64,000 bases of DNA from Frateuria_A sp051900535 (GTDB taxonomy: Bacteria; Pseudomonadota; Gammaproteobacteria; Xanthomonadales; Rhodanobacteraceae). The DNA is taken from NCBI RefSeq assembly GCF_051900535.1, contig NZ_JBHZGI010000009.1, positions 30,985-94,984 on the forward strand, written 5' to 3'. The stretch's first letter is position 1. Each line of letters begins with the position of its first letter. The translations under genes were made by a program, and so were the position numbers. This document shows positions 18,412 through 26,953 of this stretch, one piece after another. The notes under the pieces were generated by a model. That model was not told where the DNA came from, searched no databases, and was given only the letters and a program-made list of their open reading frames with translations.

Positions 18412-18621
18412 ATGTCGCAGACCGAAACCGGTACCGTCAAGTGGTTCAACGATGCCAAGGGCTTTGGCTTCATCAGCCGCGCCAGCGGCGATGACGTGTT
18501 CGTGCACTTCCGCTCGATCACGTCCTCGGGCTTCAAGAGCCTGCAGGAAGGCCAGAAGGTGTCCTTCGTCGTGACCCAGGGCCCGAAGGGCCTGCAGGCC
18601 GACCAGGTGCAGCCGCTCTAA
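18412..18621 (+). CDS. Cold-shock protein, CspA family
   Basis: A 69-residue single cold-shock domain with both RNA-binding motifs, KGFGFI (RNP1) and VFVHF (RNP2), in the pattern TGTVKWFNDAKGFGFI...DVFVHF. It is a single-strand nucleic acid chaperone that melts mRNA structure at low temperature or during stress. AAGGAGA lies 8 nt before the ATG, and a strong terminator follows directly. No other gene shares the unit. Confidence 0.95.
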   Translation: MSQTETGTVKWFNDAKGFGFISRASGDDVFVHFRSITSSGFKSLQEGQKVSFVVTQGPKGLQADQVQPL

Positions 18622-18643
18622 GGTTTTCACCCCGTTCCAGGAA

Positions 18644-18673
18644 AAGCCCGGCCTCGCGCCGGGCTTTTTTTTT
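18644..18673 (+). terminator. Intrinsic terminator of the cold-shock gene
   Basis: AAGCCCGGC and GCCGGGCTT form a 9-bp stem with a 5-nt loop, followed by a run of T to 18673, 22 nt after the stop codon of the cold-shock gene. Confidence 0.92.
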
Positions 18674-18707
18674 GCGTCTCTGCGGGGGCGCTTTCAGGCC
18701 GCCCCGC

Positions 18708-18851
18708 TCACTTGGGGGAACCGTTGTCCGACCGGTCGTCCGGCTTGTCGCCCTCGCGTACGGGACGCTTCTTCGACTGCTTGGCGTCCTGCTGCTTCTT
18801 CTTGGCGAGTTCGCGCTGACGCTTTTCGAATGCATAGTTGATCTTGGCCAA
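18708..18851 (-). CDS. Small basic protein with a TTG start
   Basis: A 47-residue protein, very rich in Lys, Arg and Gln (KINYAFEKRQRELAKKKQQD), probably a single charged helix with an acidic tail. No ATG or GTG is available at the proper place; the start is a TTG at 18851 (codon 18849-18851), with GAGGA spaced 9 nt upstream. I recall similar short proteins, with an xYAYEKRQRE start, in other Xanthomonadales, but function is unknown. It is convergent with the cold-shock gene, 34 nt beyond its terminator. Confidence 0.65.
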   Translation of the reverse strand: MAKINYAFEKRQRELAKKKQQDAKQSKKRPVREGDKPDDRSDNGSPK

Positions 18852-19159
18852 TCGGGGAGTCCTCTGGGTGCTGGGATGGAAATGACCGCCACCGTCGCAA
18901 CGCGTGTGTCGCGGGAGATGTGCGCCGAGCGCTGGGCTGACGCGGAACGGTCGTTTTGCGGATAAGTGGGTGGCGCTTCGGCCAACATTCCACAGCCACG
19001 AGGCGGAAGGGAACGCGGCGGATGGGCCGCCGGGCGGCCAGGACGAACGCACACGGGTGCAGATGGCGAACAGCCATCCTACACCCTCACGCCTGCCGCG
19101 ATGTCCGGGGCGGCCCGGCCCCGTCCCGTCCGCATCGCCAATTGATGCGATCATGGCGA
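18852..19159. other. Divergent intergenic region upstream of dbpA
   Basis: About 300 bp between the small TTG-started gene and the helicase gene. Several G+C-rich open frames cross it but none shows recognisable protein features. No repeat or RNA structure stands out. Confidence 0.35.
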
Positions 19160-20539
19160 ATGACCGACTTCACCACGCTCCCCCTCAAGCCCGCCCTGCT
19201 CGCCAGCCTGGAAACGCATGGCTACGCCGCGATGACCCCGGTGCAGGCGCAGAGCCTTCCGCCGATCCTCGCCGGACGCGACGTGATCGCCCAGGCGCGC
19301 ACCGGCAGCGGCAAGACCGCCGCGTTCGGCTTGGGCCTGCTGCAGGCGCTGGACGTGGACACCATCCGGCTGCAGGCGCTGGTGTTGTGCCCGACCCGCG
19401 AACTTGCCGACCAGGTAAGCAAGGCGATCCGCCGGCTCGCCGCCAGCCTGCCCAACGTCAAACTGCTGACCCTTTGCGGCGGCATGCCGCTCGGGCCCCA
19501 GCTGGCCTCGCTCACCCACGATCCGCACATCGTGGTGGGCACGCCCGGCCGCGTGCAGGAACACCTCAAGCGCGGCAGCCTGCACGGTGGCGGCATCAGG
19601 ATGCTTGTGCTGGACGAGGGTGACCGCATGCTCGACATGGGCTTCGGGGAAGCCATCGACGACATCGTCGGCCGCATCGCCAAGCACCATCAGACCCTGC
19701 TGTTCTCAGCCACGTACCCGGAAGCGATCCGCGCCGCCAGCCGGCGGCTGCAGAAGGAGCCGGTGGAAGTCACCGTGGAGACGCCGATCGAGGCCACCCC
19801 GGCCATCGAACAGCAGTTCGTCGAAGTCGATCCCGCGCAGAAACCCGACGCGCTGGCCCAACTGCTCAGCCGCGACCGCGACCAGCACGCGCTGGTGTTT
19901 TGCAACATGCGCCGCGACGTGGACACCGTGGCGCAGGAGCTGGACCGCCGCGGTTTCTCCGCGCTCGCCCTGCATGGCGACATGGAGCAGCGCGACCGCG
20001 ACGAAGTGCTCGTGCGCTTCGCCAACCGCAGTTGCAGCGTGCTGGTCGCCACCGACGTCGCGGCGCGCGGCCTGGACATTGCCGCGCTGCCGCTGGTGGT
20101 CAGTTACGACATCGCGCACGACCCGGACACGCATACCCACCGCATCGGGCGCACCGGCCGCGCCGGCCAGTCCGGCGTGGCGATCACCCTGTGCACGCCG
20201 CGCGAGCGGCCCAAGGCCCAGAACATCGAACAGGCACTGGGCGAGCCCCTGCCCTGGCGAGCGCTCAAGGTGGCCCCGCCACGCGGCAAGACCTTGCATC
20301 TTGCGCCGATGAAGACCCTGGTCATCGATGCCGGTCGCCAGGACAAGCTGCGTCCCGGCGACATCCTCGGCGCGCTCACCGGCGACGCCGGCCTCAAGGC
20401 CGACGACATCGGCAAGATCGACGTCTTTGCCACCCGCGCGTACGTCGCCATCTCCCGGGCGCTGGCCAACAAGGCGCTCGAGCGCCTGCGCGCCGGCAAG
20501 ATCAAGGGGCGCAACTTCCGCGTGCGCCCGCTGGGGTGA
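19160..20539 (+). CDS. dbpA: DEAD-box RNA helicase DbpA
   Basis: A 459-residue helicase, close in length to E. coli DbpA (457). Motifs in order: Q-motif near residue 20 (GYAAMTPVQAQSLPPIL), ARTGSGKT (motif I), PTRELADQ (Ia), TPGR (Ib), DEGD (II), SAT (III), VFCN (IV), ARGLDI (V) and HRIGRTGRAG (VI). The C-terminal RNA-recognition domain (MKTLVIDAGRQDKLRPGDILGAL onward) is that of DbpA, which binds hairpin 92 of 23S rRNA in large-subunit assembly. Motif II reads DEGD, not DEAD. Start MTDFTTLPL at 19160; the ribosome site is weak. Confidence 0.9.
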   Translation: MTDFTTLPLKPALLASLETHGYAAMTPVQAQSLPPILAGRDVIAQARTGSGKTAAFGLGLLQALDVDTIRLQALVLCPTRELADQVSKAIRRLAASLPNVKLLTLCGGMPLGPQLASLTHDPHIVVGTPGRVQEHLKRGSLHGGGIRMLVLDEGDRMLDMGFGEAIDDIVGRIAKHHQTLLFSATYPEAIRAASRRLQKEPVEVTVETPIEATPAIEQQFVEVDPAQKPDALAQLLSRDRDQHALVFCNMRRDVDTVAQELDRRGFSALALHGDMEQRDRDEVLVRFANRSCSVLVATDVAARGLDIAALPLVVSYDIAHDPDTHTHRIGRTGRAGQSGVAITLCTPRERPKAQNIEQALGEPLPWRALKVAPPRGKTLHLAPMKTLVIDAGRQDKLRPGDILGALTGDAGLKADDIGKIDVFATRAYVAISRALANKALERLRAGKIKGRNFRVRPLG

Positions 20540-20702
20540 GAAACGTGGCAACGCCTACGCACGGCGCGCCCGGCTCGCGGGCCTCCCGCGGTCGCGGGCC
20601 CTGCCTGGCGGTGACCGTTCACGGCCGTGCGCGGCGACGCAGCTCGCGGTCATACCCGACCATTCATAATGGACAGTTCCAAGTGACCGCCCGCCCCTAC
20701 GC

Positions 20703-21560
20703 ATGAAAACTCCCACCGGCCTGCAGGAGCTGATCGACGACGGCGTCATCGACGAGGTCCTGCGCCCGCTCAAGAGCGGCAAGGAAGCCTCCGTCTATGT
20801 CGTGCGCTCGGGCGACCAGGTGCGTTGCGCCAAGGTCTACAAGGACATGGCCCAGCGCAGCTTCCAGCAGCGCGTGCAATACCAGGAAGGCCGCAAGGTG
20901 CGCGGCAGCCGGCAGGCGCGCGCGATCGGCAAGGCCAGCAAGTTCGGCCGCAAGGAAGCCGAAGCCGCCTGGAAGAACGCGGAAGTGGACGCGCTCTATA
21001 TGCTGGCCGACGCCGGCGTGCGCGTGCCGCAACCCTACGGCTACTTCAACGGCGTGCTGGTGATGGAACTGGTCACCGACGCCGACGGCCAGTCGGCCCC
21101 GCGACTGGGCGAGGTCGAGCTCTCCGCCGAAACCGCCCGCGACTACCACCGCATCCTGATCCGCCAGGTCGTGCGCATGCTCTGCGTCGGCCTTATCCAT
21201 GGCGATCTCTCGCCGTACAACGTGCTGGTGGCGCCCGACGGCCCGGTCATCATCGACCTGCCCCAGGTGGTCAGCGCATCCGGCAACAACGCCGCGCGCA
21301 CGATGCTGCGGCGGGACGTCAGCAACCTCACCATCAACCTTTCGCGCTCCGCGCCGGAACTGCTCGACACGTACTACGCCGAGGAAATGTGGGCGCTGTT
21401 CGAACAGGGTGAACTGCAGCCGGACAGCGAGTTGACCGGCCGCTTCGCGTTCGACGAAAGCGCGGTCGACGTGGACAGCGTGATGCAGTCCATCATCGAC
21501 GCCCGCCAGGAAGCACTCATCCGCCAGCAAGGTCGGGAAGCGGCGATGGCCGAAGAGTGA
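20703..21560 (+). CDS. RIO1-like serine kinase (PA4780 type)
   Basis: A 285-residue atypical kinase. KSGKEASVYV is the RIO nucleotide loop, CAKVYKD supplies the catalytic lysine, HGDLSPYNVLV is the catalytic loop and IDLPQ the metal-binding motif replacing DFG. Bacterial RIO1 proteins of this type are encoded beside RNA helicases in many proteobacteria; here dbpA is 160 bp upstream on the same strand, which hints at a role in ribosome or RNA metabolism. Substrate unknown. Confidence 0.9.
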   Translation: MKTPTGLQELIDDGVIDEVLRPLKSGKEASVYVVRSGDQVRCAKVYKDMAQRSFQQRVQYQEGRKVRGSRQARAIGKASKFGRKEAEAAWKNAEVDALYMLADAGVRVPQPYGYFNGVLVMELVTDADGQSAPRLGEVELSAETARDYHRILIRQVVRMLCVGLIHGDLSPYNVLVAPDGPVIIDLPQVVSASGNNAARTMLRRDVSNLTINLSRSAPELLDTYYAEEMWALFEQGELQPDSELTGRFAFDESAVDVDSVMQSIIDARQEALIRQQGREAAMAEE

Positions 21561-21687
21561 TTCGGCTTGCAGCAGGCATCGCGAACGTCGCTTGACCGGC
21601 TCCTCACCGCAACGTAAGGCCCGTTAGGGGATGGTGGCTCAGCACGGTGAGCAGCCGTGCCGTCCCATGTATTCCCGGAGATCGAAA

Positions 21688-21885
21688 ATGCCCAATAGCA
21701 ATGACAACCGTGGCGGCTCGCACGAGCAGCACGTCAAGGCAGGCGAACAGAGCCACAAGAACGACGACCGGTCGAAGTCAGCCAGCAGCTCATCCGGCAA
21801 CCGCGGCAGCAGCCAGAGCGGCAGCCAGGGCGGCAGCCACGAGCAGCACATGAAAGCGGGCGAGCAGAGCCACAAGAACAGCTGA
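21688..21885 (+). CDS. Small KGG-like stress protein with two 17-residue repeats
   Basis: A 65-residue, highly hydrophilic, probably disordered protein. GGSHEQHVKAGEQSHKN (residues 8-24) recurs near the C-terminus as GGSHEQHMKAGEQSHKN, the spacer being rich in Ser, Gly and Asn. This resembles general-stress proteins with KGG repeats, which bind no known cofactor and accumulate in stationary phase. GGAG is placed 10 nt before the ATG. A hairpin terminator follows the gene. Confidence 0.72.
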   Translation: MPNSNDNRGGSHEQHVKAGEQSHKNDDRSKSASSSSGNRGSSQSGSQGGSHEQHMKAGEQSHKNS

Positions 21886-21908
21886 TCCCACCACAACCAT
21901 GACGCAGG

Positions 21909-21930
21909 GAGGGGCGCTACGGCGCCCCTC
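21909..21930 (+). terminator. Stem-loop after the KGG-like gene
   Basis: GAGGGGCGC-TACG-GCGCCCCTC-like 9-bp stem at 21909-21930, nested inside outer arms ACGCAG (about 21902) and CTGCGT (about 21938). There is no clear T-tract, so termination strength is uncertain. Confidence 0.5.
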
Positions 21931-22058
21931 AGCGTGACTGCGTTAGTCAACGGAGCATCGCCGCATCGGGCTGCCCACGTCGGGCAGAGGATTGATCGAC
22001 GTCAACACCCGCACCCGGGGGGCGCGTAGAAGTCGTGCCCCGTCCCGAAAGGGCGTCC

Positions 22059-22074
22059 TCACCTCTGGAGGTGA
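22059..22074 (+). promoter_or_regulatory. Inverted repeat sequestering the ribosome site of the PNGase-like gene
   Basis: TCACCTC-TG-GAGGTGA is a perfect 16-nt inverted repeat whose right arm contains the Shine-Dalgarno GGAGGTG (22067-22073), 6 nt before the ATG at 22080. Folded as CACCT-CTGG-AGGTG it would hide the ribosome site. It could control translation, or be a protein-binding operator. Confidence 0.5.
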
Positions 22075-22079
22075 AGACC

Positions 22080-23885
22080 ATGCGCGCCGTCGTGCCCCCC
22101 GCATTCCACAGGTTGGCTCTCATACTCGCCCTGCCCTGGGCGCTGGTCAGCCATGCGCAGTCGCCCGCCCCGACACAGGTAGTCACGCCGGACCCCCGGG
22201 TGCCACCCGCCGCAGGTACGCCCTGCGTTGTGCACCTGCTGGACAACCAGCTCTTCCCGGACGAGAACGGCACCGTCGGGAAGCAATTCCCGTACATGCC
22301 GCCGCCGACCTGCCCGCCACCATGGGCAAAAGTGGTGTTGAAGGTGGACCTCACCAGCTTCCGTCACACGGTCGTGGACAACATCGGCATCTCGCTTGCC
22401 GGCATCCAACTGTTCCATCAGGCCGCGCCCCGCTACGACGCTCCTGCCCGCTGGCACGTCGAGCGCGACCTGACCGACTACAGCGCCTGGCTCGCTGTCC
22501 CGCACACAGGCTCCTACTGGATCAACGAGGGCGAGGATGTCTTCGACCCGAGCGGCGAAGGCCCCGTATTCAGCGGCGACGTCCGCCTTCTTTTCTATCC
22601 GCCGACGGCGAGGACGCCCGCGCCGGAGGTCCCCGATGCGGTCGTTCATCTGAACGGCGGCACGCCAGTGATGTTGCCGCACAACATCGTGCGCGCCTAC
22701 GTCGACGTGGATAACGCACAGACCGGGTGGTACTTCTGCCTGCCTGGCCAGGAACAGGAGAGGCATCCCGCGCTGTTCGACTATTTCGCCCCCGGCAATT
22801 CGCTCAAGGATTCCATCTTCCCGCATGAGACCTGGTGCGGCGGCGGCAGCTTCCGCGAAATCCCCGTAGCGGTGGATGGCACGCCCGCCGGCATTGCGCC
22901 GGTGTTCCCGCAATTGGCGGCCGACCCCAACATCAATTACCTGCACAATCCGCTGAACCAGCCGACGCCAACGCTGCAGATGATGGGTAGCGTGCCCTAC
23001 CGGGTCGACCTCACGCCTTTCGCCGGACAGCTCAGTGCCGCCGGGCGCCACCTGGTTTCCACTTCCGGTGCCTTGCTGCTGTACCTGGACCCTGACCGCA
23101 CGCTGGTTACGGGTGGCGTCACGATGAACACGCTGGCCGGCTCCCAGGCCGCGCCGACCTACACGAGCACGCTCACCGATGTGGGCGAAGGTGTGCAGGG
23201 AACGATCAGGACGCGCCAGTCACGGCAGTTCGAGATCCGCGGATTCGTCAATACGTCCAAGGGACGCGTCGATTCCTCGGTCCGACAGTCGAGCGCATTC
23301 GACAACACCCAGGACTTCGATATCCGCGGACCTCACCGGCCCTTCCCCGGCGAGACGGTGAACAAGCTCTACGAGCAGGTCGTTACGCTCGACAGCAGCA
23401 CCGACCGCACAAGCCGCCGCACGCGCGGCACCACCGTGCTCGGCATCGACGTGGAACACGTCAGCTATCCGCTCGCCTACACCTACCACATGGCGACGAC
23501 CGTAGAGGACGAGGGGGACGCCTGGTACGTCACCGTGCGCAACGGCACGGCAAACGCCACGCAGCGCTGGCTGCGGGATGCCGATGCCTATCGGCCCCAC
23601 CGTGGGCATTACGTGACCCATCTGCGCGAGTACTTCGCGGGCAGCCGCACGCAGGCATACGCCTACAGCCCGTGGCGAGTCACTCCCAGCAGCAGCAACT
23701 GGCAGAGCCTGTCGACCCATCGCTTCACGGACAGCTTCGGCAGTTGCTTCCAGGCCGCGGTGCGTGCCGCCGACGGCGCAGTGACATCCACGACCCGGGG
23801 CAACCACTGCCCGGATGGCCGCAACCAGGTGCGCTGGTACGCGCGTCCGGACGGCTCGCCGGACAGCCTGGGATGGTGGCATTGA
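22080..23885 (+). CDS. Exported PNGase A-like peptide-N-glycosidase (amidase)
   Basis: A 601-residue protein with a signal peptide (about 1-27, ending SHAQ). The central block GSFREIPVAVDGTPAG, followed by VFPQL, NPLNQPTPTLQMMGSVPYRVDLTPFAGQL, matches plant and fungal peptide-N4-(N-acetyl-beta-glucosaminyl)asparagine amidase A, which removes N-glycans from glycoproteins. An upstream domain with SFRHTVVDNIGISLAGIQLFHQ also fits. The C-terminal 250 residues (ending SLGWWH) are less conserved. In a plant-associated bacterium this could release host glycans. Excellent ribosome site GGAGGTG, buried in a hairpin. Confidence 0.75.
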   Translation: MRAVVPPAFHRLALILALPWALVSHAQSPAPTQVVTPDPRVPPAAGTPCVVHLLDNQLFPDENGTVGKQFPYMPPPTCPPPWAKVVLKVDLTSFRHTVVDNIGISLAGIQLFHQAAPRYDAPARWHVERDLTDYSAWLAVPHTGSYWINEGEDVFDPSGEGPVFSGDVRLLFYPPTARTPAPEVPDAVVHLNGGTPVMLPHNIVRAYVDVDNAQTGWYFCLPGQEQERHPALFDYFAPGNSLKDSIFPHETWCGGGSFREIPVAVDGTPAGIAPVFPQLAADPNINYLHNPLNQPTPTLQMMGSVPYRVDLTPFAGQLSAAGRHLVSTSGALLLYLDPDRTLVTGGVTMNTLAGSQAAPTYTSTLTDVGEGVQGTIRTRQSRQFEIRGFVNTSKGRVDSSVRQSSAFDNTQDFDIRGPHRPFPGETVNKLYEQVVTLDSSTDRTSRRTRGTTVLGIDVEHVSYPLAYTYHMATTVEDEGDAWYVTVRNGTANATQRWLRDADAYRPHRGHYVTHLREYFAGSRTQAYAYSPWRVTPSSSNWQSLSTHRFTDSFGSCFQAAVRAADGAVTSTTRGNHCPDGRNQVRWYARPDGSPDSLGWWH

Positions 23886-24085
23886 GGCCAGTCAGAATCC
23901 GTTACCCCGTGCAAGCGCCAGCCAGTGGGGACTCCCCGCGGCTGGCCGCGGCGAACCCGACGGGACCCCGATCCGGTGACAGGACGAGCGCGGCGCTCCG
24001 CAGGTGAAGGCAACCGGCACGCGGCAGTCGCATCGGGCACGCCCGGTACGCACTACCCTGGCGGCAACACGAGTGGAGGCGGCCC

Positions 24086-24781
24086 ATGCGGATACTCATC
24101 ACCGGTGCAACCGGGCTGGTTGGCCAAGGTGTCCTGCGCGAATGCCTGCGGGCACCGGACGTGGAGCGGGTGGTCGCGCTTGGGCGCCGCCCGACCGGCA
24201 TCGAGACGCCGCGGCTCGAGGAACTGCTGTGCCCGGACTTCGCCTCGGTAGACACGCTCGGCGATCGGCTGGCGCCATTCGATTCGTGCCTGTACTGCGC
24301 CGGCGCGCCTCTGGTTGGGATCTCCGCCGAGGCCTATCGCCACGTCACCCTGACCTTGACCCTGAAGGTGGCCGAGGCTTTCGCCAGGCACAACCCGGAC
24401 GGCCGTTTCCTGTACATCTCGGGCGCCTATTCGGACCCGGGCAGCCGGATGATGGTCGCCAGAGCCAAGGGGGAAACCGAGCGTGCCCTGGCCGCCCTGC
24501 CGATCACCACGGTGATGCTGCGCCCCGGTGGCATCCGGCCGGTGGAGGGCGTCCGTTCCTCGCACAAGCCGCTGGACCTGTTGTACCGGCTGGGATCGCC
24601 CGCGCTGGCCCTGGGGGTGCGCCTGCTGCCGGGACAGATGACCACGACCGCCCGGGTGGGGCGGGCCATGCTCGCGCTGGCGCGTGATCCATCGCCTCCC
24701 GCAGTGGTGGAGAACGATGTCATCAACCGCCTGGGGCGCGAGCCCTCGCCAACGGGAACGGCCCCGAAGCCCGTTTCCTGA
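24086..24781 (+). CDS. NAD(P)-binding Rossmann-fold protein (atypical SDR/NmrA-like)
   Basis: A 231-residue protein beginning MRILITGATGLVGQGVLREC with the GxxGxxG dinucleotide motif. Later segments (YISGAYSDPGSR, and PITTVMLRPGGIRPV) fit atypical short-chain dehydrogenases close to HTATIP2/NmrA relatives, which often lack the YxxxK catalytic pair and act as sensors or oxidoreductases of unknown substrate. GGAGG before the ATG. Convergent with the M13 peptidase, only 18 nt apart. Confidence 0.8.
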   Translation: MRILITGATGLVGQGVLRECLRAPDVERVVALGRRPTGIETPRLEELLCPDFASVDTLGDRLAPFDSCLYCAGAPLVGISAEAYRHVTLTLTLKVAEAFARHNPDGRFLYISGAYSDPGSRMMVARAKGETERALAALPITTVMLRPGGIRPVEGVRSSHKPLDLLYRLGSPALALGVRLLPGQMTTTARVGRAMLALARDPSPPAVVENDVINRLGREPSPTGTAPKPVS

Positions 24782-24799
24782 GCACGGCCAGGTGTTCGG

Positions 24800-26851
24800 T
24801 CACCAGATCCGCACGCGATCCTGCGGCGCGCGCCACATCGGCTGGCCGGGCTTCACGTCGAATGCCTTGTAGAACGCCGGAATGTTGGACATCGGCCCGA
24901 GCACGCGCCATTTGGCCGGCGCATGCACATCCGACAGCAGGCGCTGGCGCAGGCGCTGCTCGCGCTGCTGGCTCATCCAGCCCAGTGCGTAGCCCAGAAA
25001 GTAGCGCTGGGTCGGCGTCAGTCCGCCGATCTCCTTGCCTTGCTTGAACTGCGCCGTCTTCTCGAACGCTTCCAGCCCGAGCAGCACGCCGCCGTAGTCG
25101 GCGATGTTCTCGCCAAGGCTCGCCTTGCCGTTGATGTGCAGGCCGGGCAGCGGTTCGTAGGCATCGAACTGCTTGACCATCACTTCGGCCGCGGCGTTGA
25201 AGCGCGCCGCATCCTGCGCCGTCCACCAGCCGGACAGGTTGCCCTGCGCGTCGTACTGGCGACCCTGGTCGTCGAAGCCGTGGGTGATTTCGTGACCGAT
25301 GGTGCTGGCGGCGACATAGCCGTAGGCGACCGCATCGTCCACCTGGTCATCGGGCACGCCCGGCACCATGAAGATCGCCGCGGGCAGCACGATCTCGTTG
25401 TTCGACGGGTTGTAGTAGGCGTTGTAGGTCTGCGGGGTCATGTCCCATTCGGTGCGGTCGACCGGCTTGCCGAACTTCGCCAGGTTGTCCTGGAACTGCC
25501 AGCGGCGCGCGGCCATGACGTTCGCCGCATAGGACTCACGTTTCACGACCAGCGCCGAATAGTCCTTCCACTTGTCCGGATAGCCGACCTTGGGCGTGAC
25601 CGCGGCGAGCTTGGCCAGCGCCTTGGCCCGGGTTTCCGGACTCATCCAGTCGAGCCGCTCGATGCGGTCATGGAAGGTGCCGCGGATCGCCTCGACCATC
25701 GCCGTGTAGCGCTGCTTGGACGCCACCGGGAAGTACTGCGTGACGAAGATGCGCCCGAGCACCATGCCCATGGCGTCGTTCTCTTCGTCCAGCGCCCGCT
25801 TCCAGCGCGGGCGCTGTTCCTGCTGGCCCGACATTGCACGGCCGTGGAAATCGAAGTGCTCTTCGTCCAATGCGGTGGACAGGAACGGCGCGTAGCCGTC
25901 GACCAGGTGATAGCGCAGGTAGTCCTTGAGCACCGGCAACGGCGTCTCGCGCAGCAGGCGATCCTCGGCGGCGAAGAACTCCGGCTGACCGACGATCACG
26001 TAGTCCGGGCGGATGCCCCAGGCCGCGAGCCGCTCGCTCCAGTCGATGGACGGCGTGAGCCTGGCGGTAAATTCCGCCGGCGCCATCTTGTGATAGTTCT
26101 TCTCCGGATCGCGCAGGTCCTCCAGCTTGCGCGAGGCCCTGGCCAGCGCCGTCTCGAACGCCATCACCCGCGTCGCCGCTTCCCTGGCCGCGGCCGGCTC
26201 GCGGCCGAGCAGCGTGAACGTGCGCGCGAGGTGTTCGACGTAGGCGGCGCGGATCTTCGCCACGCCCGCTTCGGGGTTGAAGTAGAAGTCGCGTTCGGGC
26301 AGGCCCAGCCCGCCCTGGTGGATCTGCACCGCCATCGTCGCGCTGTCCTTGTCGTCCTGCGCGATGCCGATGCGGAACAGCGCGCCGGCGCCGATCGGCT
26401 TGGACGCGAACACCGCATCGAGCACACCGGCGGGCGAAGAAATCGCGTCGATGCGCGCCAGCTCGGCATCCAGCGGATGCAGGCCCAGGCGATCGGCCTT
26501 CGCCACATCCATGGCGGTGGCCCAGAAATCACCGATCTTCTGCGTGTCGCTGCCGGGCGCGGCTGGCTGCTTCGCTGCCGATTCGCTGATGCCGCGCAGG
26601 CGAGCATACAGCTCGTCATCCACCTCGTTGCCGATCCCCCACGTCGCCTCGGAGGCCGGGATCGGATGCGCCTTCAACCAGGCACCGTTCGCGTACTGGA
26701 AGAAATCCACGCCCGGATCGACCGAAGTGTCGATATGCGCGGCAAGGAAATCTTTGGACGGCGTGACATCCGCCGCCAGGGCGCCGGCCGAGGCGACGGC
26801 CAGCGCGGCCGACAGCAGCGTGGTGCGGAGGGAGGTTGCCAAGCGGGTCAT
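24800..26851 (-). CDS. Exported M13-family zinc metallopeptidase (neprilysin/PepO-like)
   Basis: A 683-residue protein with a signal peptide (1-27, ALAADV junction). The zinc motif TIGHEITHGFDDQG, about residue 520, supplies HExxH; ENIADYGG further on provides the third ligand Glu, and the C-terminus RVRIW resembles the conserved CxxW end of the family, with Cys replaced. M13 peptidases cleave small peptides in the periplasm. The NAYYNPSNNEIVLPAAI substrate-binding segment is also present. It stands alone as a unit. Confidence 0.93.
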   Translation of the reverse strand: MTRLATSLRTTLLSAALAVASAGALAADVTPSKDFLAAHIDTSVDPGVDFFQYANGAWLKAHPIPASEATWGIGNEVDDELYARLRGISESAAKQPAAPGSDTQKIGDFWATAMDVAKADRLGLHPLDAELARIDAISSPAGVLDAVFASKPIGAGALFRIGIAQDDKDSATMAVQIHQGGLGLPERDFYFNPEAGVAKIRAAYVEHLARTFTLLGREPAAAREAATRVMAFETALARASRKLEDLRDPEKNYHKMAPAEFTARLTPSIDWSERLAAWGIRPDYVIVGQPEFFAAEDRLLRETPLPVLKDYLRYHLVDGYAPFLSTALDEEHFDFHGRAMSGQQEQRPRWKRALDEENDAMGMVLGRIFVTQYFPVASKQRYTAMVEAIRGTFHDRIERLDWMSPETRAKALAKLAAVTPKVGYPDKWKDYSALVVKRESYAANVMAARRWQFQDNLAKFGKPVDRTEWDMTPQTYNAYYNPSNNEIVLPAAIFMVPGVPDDQVDDAVAYGYVAASTIGHEITHGFDDQGRQYDAQGNLSGWWTAQDAARFNAAAEVMVKQFDAYEPLPGLHINGKASLGENIADYGGVLLGLEAFEKTAQFKQGKEIGGLTPTQRYFLGYALGWMSQQREQRLRQRLLSDVHAPAKWRVLGPMSNIPAFYKAFDVKPGQPMWRAPQDRVRIW

Positions 26852-26953
26852 CGGACGTTTCCGGAAAAGAGGTCGCGCGACTCTGCACGCAGCCAGGCCC
26901 TTTGGGAAGCGTCGGAGGTCATGCCGGACCGCCGGAACAGCATCGGATCGCCC

